A DNA stretch of 64,000 bases, from positions 7,431,661-7,495,660 of the forward strand of contig CM045735.1 in assembly GCA_024760905.1 (NCBI GenBank), given 5' to 3'. Made by a program: the position numbers and the translations under genes. The notes below the pieces were generated by a model. It did not search any database and was not told the origin of the DNA. It saw only the letters and a list, made by a program, of their open reading frames with translations. Shown one piece after another: positions 1 to 10,417 of this stretch (position 1 is the stretch's first letter; the number at the start of each line of letters is the position of its first letter). The DNA is from Plotosus lineatus (Eukaryota; Chordata; Actinopteri; Siluriformes; Plotosidae).

Positions 1-332
1 TCTGATTGGCTCATTTTACTTAGGAAAATGTTTAAAGGAAATGTTTAAAGGAAAAGCATCGGGAGAGAAAATTAAGGGAAGAAAAAGTCTTTTTATTTTA
101 AATTATGCTTTTTTTTCTGTTTATTTTCAGCTTTTGTTTAAGTAATTTGGTTGATATCACAAAATGAATAACACAAATACCAGTAAAACTCTTTTATTGT
201 TCTGTTATTATTCATGTTTTCCACCACGTTGGTAATAAGCCCATACCGTTCCACTCTGCTCGTAACATTTTAATAAGCGTCCACCCACTCCAATTTTTTA
301 GGCGCCCTGGGCGCTTATCACATTGTATACGG

Positions 333-334
<2 letters not shown>
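1..334. other. Unique AT-rich sequence
   Basis: I see no coding potential, repeat boundary or RNA signature in this stretch. It ends at a (TA)n tract. Confidence 0.6.

Positions 335-390
<56 letters not shown>
335..390. repeat. (TA)n microsatellite followed by poly(T)
   Basis: An uninterrupted TA dinucleotide run passes directly into a T run that abuts the 3' end of an inverted SINE B copy. Confidence 0.9.
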
Positions 391-396
391 CCCCCC

Positions 397-734
397 ATCA
401 TTTTCTGTAGCCGCTTAATCCTAATTAGGGTCACGGGGAGGCTGGTGCCCATCTCAGCTGACTCCGGGCAAGGACAGAGTACACCCTGGACGGCTCGCCA
501 GGCTATCTCAGGGCAGAAACACGTTGATGGCTTTGCAGCTCCTCTTGTCGAAAGTCAGCAAGGGTTCTTTTACATGAACCTCACACTATAGACAGTGAGA
601 GACATGGCCGGCCTTTGATAACCTAGTTAGCTGCACTGGGGGGATATCAGTGACAACCTGTTGTGAGTGGGGCTTGAACCCGCAACCTTAGGATCAGTGA
701 TCCAACACCTTTACTCCCAGGCCACCACTGCCCC
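397..734 (-). mobile_element. tRNA-derived SINE, family B (near full length)
   Basis: Read on the minus strand this has the complete family layout. The tRNA-like head runs from the right edge (B box resembling GGTTCAAGCCCC). The body includes 'catgtaaaagaacc' and 'gactttcgacaagag'. The tail shared with family A includes 'cctaattaggattaagcgg' and reaches the left edge. Recurrence at more than fifteen places in this window defines the family. No clear TSD is visible because both flanks are T-rich. Confidence 0.85.
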
Positions 735-1894
735 AAACATTTTTTTTTTTTAAAGAGCTAATACAGAGCAAAACAAGCATGGAACACTATTGAATCCTTC
801 ATTTCGATGGGGAGTATTAATGTGTTTTGACTTGAGGTTTTAGTCTATTTGTAAAATTAATGTGCACATAATGTCCTCTCTGTTTGAAACCATTGTGTGG
901 TTTTTCCAGGTGGCCCAAGAGCAGTAGGCTTATGCAACTCACACTAATGACATCAGCTGGCAGTGTCTGGGGAAGGAAGGTTTCTCCAGGAACAAGGGCG
1001 TGTCCTGTGGGAAGACATCATTTTAACCCATTACTGAGTCATAAGGGGTACATTGATAAGACCAAATTAAAAGCGTTTATTGGGACTGTGATGCTAATAT
1101 AGCAGCTCATTAGGCTAGCAGCAGAGGTCTTTAGTCTTATCTGCAAAAAGCTGACAGGGGTGCAGCATTTTATCTCAACCAAATACAAGGAGACAAGTCT
1201 AAAACTCATTTGAAGACTGGTCTGCACACATTTAAGACGTAGAGCCTTTTATGTTTCTGTAATACAAAGGCTGCAGACACTTCCTTTGTATCTACTTTGT
1301 GCATTGAATTGAAGACCCCTGACAAGTGGACTGGAGAGTACCACCTTAAGCAGTCCACACCCCCACCCCCATCCAACCCCCACCCCCATCCGGAAACAAA
1401 ACAGCGCACCAAAACATAAAATCCTACTTACATGTTGGAGCTTTAGCTCCCTCGGGTCGACAGAACTGTATGAAAAGATTGAAAAAGGATAAAGCCATCA
1501 CATTAGTGCCTCTTTTCCACGACTTTAAGGTCTATACATGGAAATCATGGCTTATCAGTGCTTTCTTATATCCTTAAAGCAACTCTAATTGCTTTTATTA
1601 CAGTCGTCATAGCAACTGTAGCTGTACCATGAAGTGTTTTTGTAGGTTGTGTGGAGGAGTAATGAGTCTCGGGCTACGTCCCAAACCTCACGTTGCTGTA
1701 CTAAATGGTATGTCAGAATACAACACCACCTATCGTGGCATGAGAGCTGGATGTGCCATCAATCTGTGGCTCATGGAAACAATAAATCCAGGGTGAGGAG
1801 CATAGATGTGAAGCAATGGGAGGGTTGTGAGGGAGCATCAGAGGTGAGATCAATGATTTCTTTACATTCAGGCCAATGTGACTGAAACACTGAA
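735..1894. other. Unique sequence, no supported gene
   Basis: Short open frames are present on both strands but show no recognisable domain. A C-rich stretch lies around 1355-1395. No repeat boundary is seen. Confidence 0.5.
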
Positions 1895-2172
1895 GAGGCA
1901 GTGGTGACCTGGTGTAAGGTGCTGGATCATTGATCCCAAGGTTGGGGGTTCAAGCCCCACTCTCAACAGGTTGTCACTGTTGTCACTCCAGTGCAGCTAG
2001 CTTACTGTCTATGGTGAGAGGTTCATGTAAAAGAACCATTGCTGACTTTCGACAAGAGTAGGCTGCATAGTCGTCAGTGTGTTTCTGCACAGGGTGTACC
2101 CTGCCCTGAGATGGGAGCCAGCCTCCCTGAAACACTAATTAGGATTAAGCGTTGAACAAAATGAATGAATAG
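1895..2172 (+). mobile_element. SINE family B, internally shortened
   Basis: The head, the mid-body 'catgtaaaagaaccattg' and the tail ending in (GAAT)n are all present. About 60 bp are missing around the GGGTTATCAAAGG region and before the tail. Confidence 0.85.
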
Positions 2173-2221
2173 ACGTGAATTATAACTGTCTGTGGACTAT
2201 TGTTTTTCATACAGGGTTCCT

Positions 2222-2494
2222 CAGTGGTATGGTGGTTAGCATGTACACCTCACAGCTAGAAGGTCCTGGGCTTGGGCGTTTCTGGGTCTAGTTTTCAGTT
2301 TCCTCGCCCAGCTCAACAGGCATGCGCAAAAGGTTACCTGGCTGTTCCAAATTGCCTAAAGTGTGTGTTGTTTCCCCTGCAGTGGTCTAATGAGTTGTAC
2401 CACACTTTTGCCGCAGTGTCGGTTGAGACAGGCTCCAGCATCCCTGAAACCGTAATAGGATTCAGCGGTTCACCAAATGAGTGAGTGACTGAGT
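2222..2494 (+). mobile_element. SINE family A (diverged)
   Basis: It starts with a tRNA-like A-box region (tggtggttagcatgt), then 'cctcacagctagaaggtcc', and ends with a tail variant 'ggattcagcggttcaccaaatgag' and a GAGT-rich end. The central 'cacagtccaaa' block is decayed. Confidence 0.75.
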
Positions 2495-2559
2495 GTTTTT
2501 CATACAGAAAGAGAGGCAAGATGTTGACTTCAAAACTATGAACCTGGGAATCCCGACAC

Positions 2560-2609
2560 ACACCCCCCCCCCCCCCAACACCCCCCCACCACCACCACCT
2601 CCACCACGA
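2560..2609. repeat. C-rich low-complexity tract
   Basis: Runs of C and CCA repeats; simple sequence with no coding evidence. Confidence 0.8.
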
Positions 2610-2689
2610 CTCTGGGCATCAGATTAATATTTTGGCCCATGTTAAAAGGTAGGAAATTTTATTCTGTATTTTTTTTAAACATAAACCCA

Positions 2690-2955
2690 TGCATGGATTA
2701 ATGGGTTCTTTCCTAGCCCAGGTTCACCAGTACACTAGATTTGATGAAAATTGGATCAGTTTAACCTTGCTAACAGGAAAAGTACTTTAATAAATGCTTG
2801 TTTAAAAAGTCTTTAATAAATCCCTGGATCCAAATCATGATCTGGATCTGCTCCAAAAAGTTATGGGTTCTTGGCAGGCTTATACCTCATTCCTACACCA
2901 ATTTGTTAAAAATCGGTTTAGTAGTTTTTTTGTGTAATTCTGCTCACAGACACAC
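2690..2955. repeat. Unclassified dispersed repeat fragment
   Basis: Phrases such as 'ggatccaaatcatgatctgg', 'atgggttcttggcagg' and 'aaaaatcggtttagtag' resemble a repeat I remember from several fish genomes. A shorter relative occurs at 14282-14400. Family unassigned. Confidence 0.35.
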
Positions 2956-3007
2956 CAGACAGATGCTAGTGAATACATTATCTTCTCGCCAAGCGGCGGC
3001 AGACTTA

Positions 3008-3105
3008 ATTAAGTGCTGTACTCGAGGGCTCAGCACTGATACTGGGGCTTGAACCCATAATCGTCTGATAAGTATCCCAGAGCAGCTACTACTGCCCCAG
3101 TAGTA
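3008..3105 (-). repeat. tRNA-like SINE head fragment
   Basis: On the minus strand it begins 'ggggcagtagtagctgctct' and carries a B-box-like 'gggttcaagcccc'. No body or tail follows. It differs from the standard B head, so it may be a separate SINE family or a decayed copy. Confidence 0.5.
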
Positions 3106-3198
3106 GCAATAATTCATTAAGATAAATATACAGTAGTCACTCAGAAAATTTTTGAAAAATAAATGATTTAGCAAAAAATATTAATTTGCAAATTGGGG

Positions 3199-3258
3199 CA
3201 CTGAGATCTAAAACCCCATAAGTCACATTTGTGACTTATGGGGTTTTTGATCTCAGTG
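3199..3258. repeat. Near-perfect 60-bp palindrome
   Basis: Two 29-base arms (3199-3227 and 3230-3258) are reverse complements with one mismatch, separated by 2 bases. A T run follows. It would fold into a tight hairpin as DNA or RNA. No TSD was identified. Confidence 0.9.
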
Positions 3259-3368
3259 ATTTTTTTTTTTTAAACAGAACACAGAAAGTATTATGAAATA
3301 CTGTATGTCATCGTGAAATGTCATTGGAGGTTAGTAGCTTTCTAGGTTCTTTATCTATATAACTTAGC

Positions 3369-3576
3369 ACTCACTCATTTGCCGAACCGCGTAATCCTTC
3401 TGAGGATGCAAGGAGGTAAGAGCTTATCTCAGCTCAAAATCTCAAACCTAGGATCAAATTGGAACCGCCAGTTTGCCCAATTGGGCTGTGGGAGGAAACC
3501 AGAGTACCCAGAGAAAACCCATACATGCAGGCAAACTCCACACAGAAACATCTGAGCTCAGGAACCAAACCAAGTA
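3369..3576 (-). mobile_element. SINE family A, 3' part, split by a Tc1-like element
   Basis: On the minus strand this is the tail and body of family A (gaggaaacc, cccatacatgcaggcaaac, cacacagaaa). It stops exactly at the TA target of the transposon at 3577. The rest of the SINE resumes at 5195-5246, so one SINE was broken by the insertion. Confidence 0.85.
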
Positions 3577-5194
3577 CAGTGGTATGAAAAAGTATCTGAA
3601 CCTTTTGGAATTTCTCACATTTCTGCATAAAATCACCATCAAATGTGATCTGATCTTTGTCAAAATCACACAGATGAAAAAACAGTGTCTGCTTTAACTA
3701 AAACCACCCAAACATTTATAGGTTTGCATATTTTAATGAGGATAGCATGCAAACAATGACAGAAGGGGGAGGAATAAGTAACTGAACCCTCTGCCTAAGG
3801 AGACTTAAAGAGCAATTGAAACCAATTTTTACCAAACAATTTAAGTCAGGTGTGTGCCCAATCACTAATGAGTGGCTTAAAGCTGCCCTGCCCACTATAA
3901 AACACACACCTGGTAAGAATTGTCTTGATGAGAAGCATTGTCTGATGTGCACCATGGCTCGCTCAAAAGAGCTGTCTGAAGACCTGTAATCAAGAATTGT
4001 TGATTTGTATAAAGCTGGGAAAGGATACAAAACCATCTCTAAAAGTCTGGATGTTCATCAATCGACAGTCAGAGAAGTTGTCTACAAATGGAGAGAGTTT
4101 GGCACTGTTGCTTCTCTCCCAAGGAGTGGCCGTCCACCAAAGATGACACCAAGAGTTCAGCACAGAATACTCAGAGAGGTAAAAAAAAAAAAAACCCGAG
4201 AGTGTCTGCTAAAGACTTACAGAAATCACTGGCACAGTCCAATATCTCTGTGCACACATCAACTATATGTAAAACAATGGCCAAGAATGGTGTTCATGGG
4301 AGGACTCCAAGGCGGAAGCCACTGCTGTTTAAAAAAAACATTGTTGCTTGTTTAATGTTTGCAAAAAGGCACTTGAACACTCCATAGAAGTTTTGGCAAA
4401 ATATTTTCTGGACTGATGAAACCAAAGTTGAATAGTTTGGGAGGAACACACAACGTCATGTGTGGAGGAAAAATGGAACAGCTCACCAACATCAACACCT
4501 CATCCCCACCGTGAAGCATGGTGGAGGGTGCATCATGGTTTGGGGCTGTTTTTCTGCCTTGCGGCCTGGACAACATGCAATCATTAATGGAAAAATTAAT
4601 TCAAAAGTTTATCAGGATGTTTTTCAGGAAAACCTGAGGCCATCTGAAAGATAGTTGAAGCTAAAAAGAGGATGGATGCTGCAACAAGACAATGATCCAA
4701 AACACAGAAATAAATCAACTTCAGAATGGTTTCAGAAGAACAAAACACACATTCTGGAGTGGCCAAGTCAAAGTCCAGACTTGAACCCCATTGAGATGCT
4801 GTGGCATGACCTCAAGACAGCGATTCATGCCAGGCATCTCAGGAATCTGACTGAACTACAGCAGCTTTGTAAAGAAGAATGGGCCAAGATTAGTCCTGAT
4901 CAACGTACCAGACTGATCTGCACCTACAGGAAGTGTCTGGTTGAAGTTATTGCTGCCAAAAGGGGGGGCCACAAAATGTGATAGATCAGTTACTTATTCC
5001 TCCCCCTTCTGTCATTGTTTGCATGCTATCCTCATTAAAATATGAAAACCTATACATGTTTGGGTAGTTTTAGTTAAAGCAGACACTGTTTTTTCATCTG
5101 TGTGATTTTGACAAAGATCACATCACATTTGATGGTGATTTTATGCAGAAATGTTAGAAATTCCAAAAGGTTCAGATACTTTTTCATACCACTG
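3577..5194 (+). mobile_element. Tc1-like DNA transposon, complete ends, dead transposase
   Basis: The element is 1,618 bp, begins CAGTGGTATG and ends CATACCACTG. TA dinucleotides flank both sides (3575-3576 and 5195-5196), as expected for Tc1/mariner target duplication. The terminal inverted repeats are about 210 bp each (about 3577-3790 and 4985-5194), long for Tc1 elements and well conserved with each other. The single transposase region (3954-4981) is disabled, so mobility would need enzyme supplied in trans. It sits inside a SINE A and is therefore younger than that SINE. Confidence 0.95.
3954..4981 (+). pseudogene. Tc1-like transposase pseudogene (DD34E)
   Basis: This encoded a cut-and-paste transposase that would bind the element's own inverted repeats. 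The start is the ATG at 3954, because the Tc1-typical N-terminus begins there. Visible parts are a paired-type helix-turn-helix (KGYKTISKSLDVHQSTVRE), a GRPPK motif, and the DD34E catalytic residues: Asp codon 4415-4417, Asp 4688-4690 and Glu 4793-4795, with 34 residues between the last two. It is broken by an in-frame TAA at 3987, a frameshift at the A run near 4181-4194, and TAG codons at 4385, 4433 and 4652. Length about 340 codons is normal for the family. The family call is secure; the subfamily is not named. Confidence 0.93.
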
Positions 5195-5196
5195 TA

Positions 5197-5246
5197 CCTT
5201 CTTGCTGTGTGGTGGTAATGCTAACTATTACACCACCATGCCACCC
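5197..5246 (-). mobile_element. SINE family A, 5' head remainder
   Basis: The tRNA-like head (minus strand: ggtggcatggtggtgtaata..., then 'cagcaagaagg') continues the SINE interrupted at 3576. Confidence 0.8.
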
Positions 5247-5574
5247 TCTATAGCTCATGTTCTTTATTTTTATACATTCCTTTCTATCTAACAAACCTCC
5301 CCATCTATATTATCCTAAATGTGTTACCTCAAGGCTGTAGCAGCTCAGATATAAACTCAACAAGCAACTATTAGTAAAAACCAAAGATATTTTAATATTA
5401 ATACAGAGCTTTCTTACAGGAAAACACTGACAGTTCACTCAGCTACGTAGCTAAAGGTGTACCTGTATGTTGGATGTTAAATCCTTCTATGTATTGAGAT
5501 CTAGACAGGGATTCCACTTGCAAAACTCACACTGTTTCATTTTAGAATCAATTAAATACATATACAGGGATCCC
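5247..5574. other. Unique AT-rich sequence
   Basis: No feature seen before the D-family terminus. Confidence 0.5.
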
Positions 5575-5983
5575 TTGCTACCTCGTGCTTCAATTCATGT
5601 GGCTTCAGTGCATCGTGATATTTTTTTAAATATTCATTGAATTAAAAAATAAGGAAATTAAGGAAGAAAAACAACCCAAAACCCCCCAACAAAACTACTT
5701 ACATTTTTATGTGAGACGCGCTTTTGTGTGTGCGCGCGCACGCGTCTTTATGTGTGTGTGTATTTATATTTTATTTACATCTCATGCAATATTTTTCAAT
5801 GTTTAATTGTTATTATAAGCAATTATAGTGTTGACTATGTATTTATTGATATTATATACACATATATATGTATGTATACGTCAGTGAGTGGGGTCGATCC
5901 TACTTCGCAGAAATCGGCGGTCGCGGGGGGGGGGGGGGGGGGGTCTCGGTCTCCGTTAACCGTGGAAAGTGAGGGATCCCCAT
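5575..5983 (+). mobile_element. Family D non-autonomous TA-target transposon (D1)
   Basis: Left terminus CAGGGATCCCTTGCTAC follows a TA. The right side ends with 'gaaagtgagggatccc' and a decayed terminus. The internal blocks 'aactacttacattttta' and 'ttattgatattatatacaca' are shared with the other D copies. A G run near 5926-5943 and TG repeats lie inside. There is no transposase. The termini resemble Tc1/mariner-superfamily (pogo/Tigger-like) ends; that assignment is inference. Confidence 0.85.
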
Positions 5984-6045
5984 ATATGTTTTTATCTGAG
6001 AAGATAAAGTACAAGTACACTGCAGAACCTGCGCTCTCAGAGAAG

Positions 6046-6232
6046 CATCCCATTCACACACACCTGGGGACAAGGTGGAAATGCCAGTAAGCTTAATGTG
6101 CATTTCTCTGGCCTGCGGGAGAAAACCAAAGCCCAGAGGAAACCCACACAGGCACAGGGAGAACATGCAGTCCCCACACTGAGACCAGGACTTTCTCGCT
6201 GTGAGACGAGAGTGCTTACCACTATGCCACCT
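6046..6232 (-). mobile_element. SINE family A, 3'-truncated
   Basis: Minus-strand head ('gtggcatagtggtaagcact', 'ctcacagcgagaaagtcc') and body (gggtttcctctgggc, gcaggccagagaaatgcac) are present; the shared tail is missing. Confidence 0.75.
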
Positions 6233-6640
6233 GAATCAAAAAAAAAAAAAAAAACAGGAGAAATAGCATGGTGTAGAAGTCTGTAATAAACTGGAAATCA
6301 AAATCATTTCGATTTATTTTTGTTTTGGTATGAGGGGGAAGGAAATGCTTTGGGACAAATGTTTATTGGGAACAAATTTATTTCAGGGTTGCAACTGCTG
6401 CGATGTGGATCAGGTTGCATCATGGTATTGATTATATTCCTCGAAAAAAAAAACCCTCCCCCATAGATACATTGCGCAACACTCCACTAGATGTTTGCTG
6501 ATTTTCTGCAGGAATATAAGGATTTTTGTCTGGTATTAAAACGGGTTCTTGTGTCCTACACACAGCATACTGACCCAGTAAATATCCCTCTACATACTGC
6601 ATACTATTCTTTTATATAAAGTATAGTATACAGGTATGAC
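6233..6640. other. Unique sequence with a poly(A) run at 6239-6254
   Basis: No gene or repeat boundary recognised. Confidence 0.5.
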
Positions 6641-6643
6641 AAT

Positions 6644-7180
6644 TACTGGGATGCCAACTTGTACGAATTTATTCATACTCATACAAAAAAATAACACAAA
6701 ATACGGCAATATGATTCATTCAGACATTAATACGAATTTCAAACTGTCAGGAAAATATGCTTCATTCAATTTTATTTTACGATATTTTATCAATAATTCT
6801 GATGAAATCGAATCAAATTCAATCCGTGTTTACATGTTTACCTTCCTGGCAAAGCCGGATCTCGTGATACACGATAATCTCACGGGATGTTACTGTTGTA
6901 TTTTACTACATGATTTGTTAATCGGCAGCAAGGTGGGTCGATTTCCACAAATTAGCGGCTTTCTTACATACACTCCGTGGTAACCAGAGCCAATCGTTCA
7001 ACGAGAAACCCAAAATGGTGACAAAAAGAAAACAAGAATGTTATCGGAATATTCAACAACTTATCCATTTATTAAAAAGCATGAAAGATACAGAGCCTTT
7101 TGCACAATGTGCAATGCGAAATTTAGCATTGCACGTTCGGGCGTTTTTGATATTAAAACGCATATATAGGGAGGCAGACG
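6644..7180 (+). mobile_element. Probable hAT transposon 5' relic
   Basis: The stretch leads into a short BED-finger reading frame typical of hAT transposase N-termini (see 7015-7169). The possible left end near 6644 is not matched by a right end or an 8-bp duplication, so the boundaries are uncertain. Confidence 0.45.
7015..7169 (+). pseudogene. BED-type zinc-finger fragment of a hAT-like transposase
   Basis: From the ATG at 7038 an open frame reads MLSEYSTTYPFIKK..., then a C-x2-C pair (FCTMCNAKFS) and a DIKTHI segment before TAG at 7167-7169. The spacing (aromatic, CxxC, then His) is that of BED fingers in hAT transposases and hAT-derived proteins such as CGGBP1. An in-phase upstream ATG (7015, MVTKRK) would need one indel in the A-rich stretch near 7021-7033. 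The DNA-binding role is family knowledge; the copy ends after 43 codons and has no catalytic domain. Confidence 0.55.
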
Positions 7181-7347
7181 CAGCCAGCTAGCGACCGGTT
7201 TGCTTCTTTTATAACTTTTTTCTTGTCCTGAACTCTCTTACTTATTATTTGTAAATGCTGATATCAAATATCATTCAGGGTCATGGATAATATAATAATA
7301 AATATGCAATATATAATAATTATCACATATTATATTGTACTAGTATA

Positions 7348-7976
7348 TTATAACACCAGTAGAATTATGCCAAGTAAACAAGGTTTTCTCAAATATACTA
7401 TTGTTTCATTCTTCTTCTTCTTCTTCTTCTTCTTCTGTTCTACGGTTCCCCTTGGGTCCTTCTTGTTCAGACACATGTATTCTGATTTAAAGAGACTAAC
7501 CTTCATTCTTCTCCTTTCCAGGGCATATTTCCACCTCTCTAGATTTTCCTCCACTTGTTCTCTGCTCTCACTACAGATCACAATGTCATCTGCAAACATT
7601 ATAGTCCATGGAGATTCTTGTCTGTCTCGTCCATTCTCCTGTCTCTGTCTGTCAGCCTATCCATCACCATAGCAAACAAGAAGGGGATCAGAGCTGATCC
7701 TTGATGCAGTTCCGCCTCCACCTTGAACTCTTCTGTCACACAGACAGCACACCTCAACACTGTTTTACATCTCTCATACATGTCCTGCACCACTCTAACA
7801 TACTTCTCTGCCTTTCCAGACTTCCTCATGCAATACCACAGTTCCTCTCTCGGCACCCTGTGATATGCTTTCTCCAGATCCACAAAGGCACAATGCAGCT
7901 CCCTCTGCAGCTCCCTCATCATCCCACTACCAATATATTCACTATCCCTCCTCTGTACATGTCCAAACCATCTCAA
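7348..7976 (-). pseudogene. Reverse transcriptase fragments (RTE type), rearranged
   Basis: Minus-strand frames from 7976 and 7599 carry the palm motif A region (DLEKAYHRVPREELW), motif B (LHQGSALIPFLF) and the FADD catalytic box. The N-terminal endonuclease is absent, the order of blocks is scrambled, and the frame runs into a lysine run encoded by the (GAA)n tail. It cannot make a working enzyme. Confidence 0.85.
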
Positions 7977-8040
7977 TCTATCCGCTCTGACTTCTCTGAC
8001 TCCCTACTCCCAAAGAGAACCTCAATATTTTGAAAAGAAG
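7420..8040 (-). mobile_element. Rearranged (mosaic) RTE-type LINE copy
   Basis: On the minus strand, pieces of the RTE ORF occur out of order. A C-terminal block (FGHVQRRDSEYIG) comes first, then the reverse-transcriptase core (HCAFVDLEKAY ... FADDIVICSES), then a jump to the element's 3' end with a (GAA)n tail. Compared with the collinear copy at 43994-45213, it has at least two internal deletions and an order inversion. A non-coding relic. Confidence 0.85.
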
Positions 8041-8850
8041 ATAATTCTAAAATTAACTTATTTATATATTTGAATATGGTGATGGACTCATAAGTGCAAC
8101 TTCTTCACTGTTGGATTTCAGGTGGTTATCTATACATCCATTCAAGGTTGCATCTTTGTTTTTTTCTAGAGTGTAATTCAACAATTAGATCAGGTTGCAG
8201 GTGGTGGGCGGGGGGCATTCTCTAGTGAGTTTACTCACAGTACTAGTTGCCCCCCCCCCCAAGTAGTACAGCAGTCAAATATCTGCAAAACAGTTTATTT
8301 TGTACATATGGTATTCTCCTCTTCCCATCAATATCAGCATACAAGTAGTATCCAGACACAGCTGATGATTGTTCTGGATCAGTTTTGGGTTTCAATTGTG
8401 CTGATATCTATTAAAATACAATTAAGGAATGGAATGATGTCATTCCTTTAAATGAGGTGACAAACAGAGAAACACTTTAATTCAACACCTCTAAAGACTC
8501 ATTAATACTGTGAGATTCAGCAGTTTAACCACAATCAGTAACAAAAACGCTCAATTAATTTAACAACGGCTGCCGTGAATGATGGATCGTACGAACTAGA
8601 AGCAGATGGAGAGCTGTTTTCCGGCCCTAACACACACACACGCGCACACAATTACACTGTGAACACATTATGTAGGAGGACAGATGATGACCGGTTTAGC
8701 ACTTGGTTGTTGGCAGGAACAAGAATGTCAAAATAGCGCCAGCTGCAAGCTGTACAGCTCTATGCAGAAAATGACTTAAACAGCTTGGTAACTTCTTAAG
8801 TTAAATTATCGTATGTAAACACAGAAATTATATTTACAACACTTCATATC
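8041..8850. other. Unique sequence
   Basis: A C run lies at 8251-8260. No coding or repeat family was recognised up to the minisatellite. Confidence 0.5.
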
Positions 8851-8901
8851 ACTATTCGACGAGCCCGTATCACTATTAACCTGCTCCATATCACAATTAG
8901 T

Positions 8902-9192
8902 GGGCAGTGGTGGCCTGGTGGCAAAGGCGCTGGATCACTGATCCCAAGGTTAGGGGGTTCAAGCCCCACTCTCAACGGGTTGTCACTGTCCCCCCAGTAC
9001 AGTTAACTGGGATATCAAAGGCTGGCTATGTCTCTCACTGTCTATGGGGAGAGGTTCATGTAAAAGAACCATTGTTGACTTTCGTTATGAGGTGCTGCAT
9101 AGAAGCAAGTAGGTTTCCGCCCTGCGATGGTCTCTGCCCTCCTTGCGACCCTAATTAGGATTAAGCGGTACAGAAAACGAGTGAATGAATGA
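8902..9192 (+). mobile_element. SINE family B, internally deleted
   Basis: Head and body are present, but about 45 bp of the tail region are missing after 'gcgatgg'. Flanks 8888-8900 and 9193-9205 (atatcacaattRg) look like a TSD with one mismatch; the repeated host makes that ambiguous. Confidence 0.88.
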
Positions 9193-9284
9193 ATATCACA
9201 ATTGGACAGGCTCATACAGACCTATATCACTGTCACATAGGCCCATATCAATGTTACATGGGCCCATGTCAGTATCATATAGGC

Positions 9285-9848
9285 CAGGGGTCCCCAACCA
9301 CCGGTCCGCGGCCCAAGTGGTACCGGTCCGCAGAAGAAATAATTCATTATTTCTGTTTTATTTATTATCAGAGTATGAACGATCTTTATTTTTGAAAAAT
9401 CTTTTATTTTGAAAAATGACCGGATTCTCTCCATTACATGTCGGTTATTTGAGTGCTAAAATGTAACCCACAAGAGGCCGGCACATGAACAGAGGCAAGT
9501 TGGACATGGTTCAAACAATACCAAGGATTTTGGGTGAGACTGAGCCTGAGCCTTCATTCTTCCTGCTGATGCTTGATCACCTGTTTTTTTTTTTTTTTGT
9601 GGTTTTTTTTGAAAAGGTCAAGCTCTACTTCCCAACCAACTTTATTTCAGCTGTTCAAAATTAACCTTCATGAAGTGCTTATTATTATTATTATTACTAT
9701 TATTATTATTAATAATAATATTTTATATAAGTAAATTATATTTACAATATAAACAATCCATGGTACCGAAGGGCCCCCCCTCCCCGGACCACGGTAAAAT
9801 TGTCAAGTGTTGACCGTTCTTTGGTGATAAAAAGGTTGGGAACCCCTG
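9285..9848. mobile_element. hAT-type MITE, family I, with exact 8-bp TSD
   Basis: Termini are CAGGGGTCCCCAACCACCGG on the left and GGTTGGGAACCCCTG on the right. Both flanks read 'atataggc' (9277-9284 and 9849-9856), the 8-bp duplication typical of hAT. There is no transposase. A second copy lies at 42671-43591. Confidence 0.93.
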
Positions 9849-10186
9849 ATATAGGCCAATATCACTATTAAACAAGCCATTATCACTAATACTGTATATA
9901 GGTTTTATCGCTATTAAACTGTCCAATATCACTATTAGACAGGCCCACGTCAGTATAACACTGTACAGGCATCATCACTAATATATAGGCTATTACTATT
10001 AGACAGGCCCACGTCAATATAATACACGCCCTATCAATGTTAGATAGACCCATAGCACTATTACACAGGCCAATATTACATGATTGGCCCATATTTATAT
10101 TGGACGGGCCTATATTACTTTTAGACAGACCAATATCACAATTTGACTGTCCCATAGTTAAACACAGATCCATATCATTAGAATAG

Positions 10187-10250
10187 AAGAGCTTCTGTAG
10201 CACAAACTTCTGAAACTGTTCATTCTGGCTATGATAAGAACGAGTCAAAA
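10187..10250 (+). mobile_element. Tc1-like transposon fragment
   Basis: The segment 'cttctgtagcacaaac' with following sequence matches part of the Tc1-like remnant at 40966-41310. It is only about 60 bp, so the assignment is tentative. Confidence 0.4.
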
Positions 10251-10417
10251 AAAAGAGCGTATTGTAGCCCGCTGTGTAGGGGGTTGCCTAGCTGCAGACG
10301 ACTTAGATGGTGTTAATGTTATTACAGAATGGCGTATATCTTTTGTATCATTGTCCTTTAATGATATTTTTTGTATATAAATACACTGAAAAGCAATTCT
10401 CACTGAACCGAGAACAT

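Larger units (their letters stand above)
8855..10165. repeat. Minisatellite, 21-bp period, split by two insertions
   Basis: Degenerate head-to-tail units containing GGCCCATATCACTATTAG recur about every 21 bp. They are seen before 8901, at 9193-9284 and at 9849-10165. SINE B3 (8902-9192) and a hAT MITE (9285-9848) interrupt the array. The minus strand of the right block reads as a seven-residue periodic peptide (GLSNSDI-like), which is a consequence of the 21-bp unit and not evidence of a gene. Confidence 0.85.

Noticed and set aside
5728..6090. 120-codon frame MCARTRLYVCVYL…
   Set aside because: It lies in the non-coding family D transposon and crosses its G run and microsatellite.
8855..10165. 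CRISPR array
   Set aside because: Repeats are directly adjacent and degenerate with no unique spacers, and the genome is eukaryotic.
9886..10248. 120-codon reverse frame with a repetitive GLSNSDI-like peptide
   Set aside because: The periodicity is explained by the 21-bp minisatellite; no start context, domain or conservation signal.
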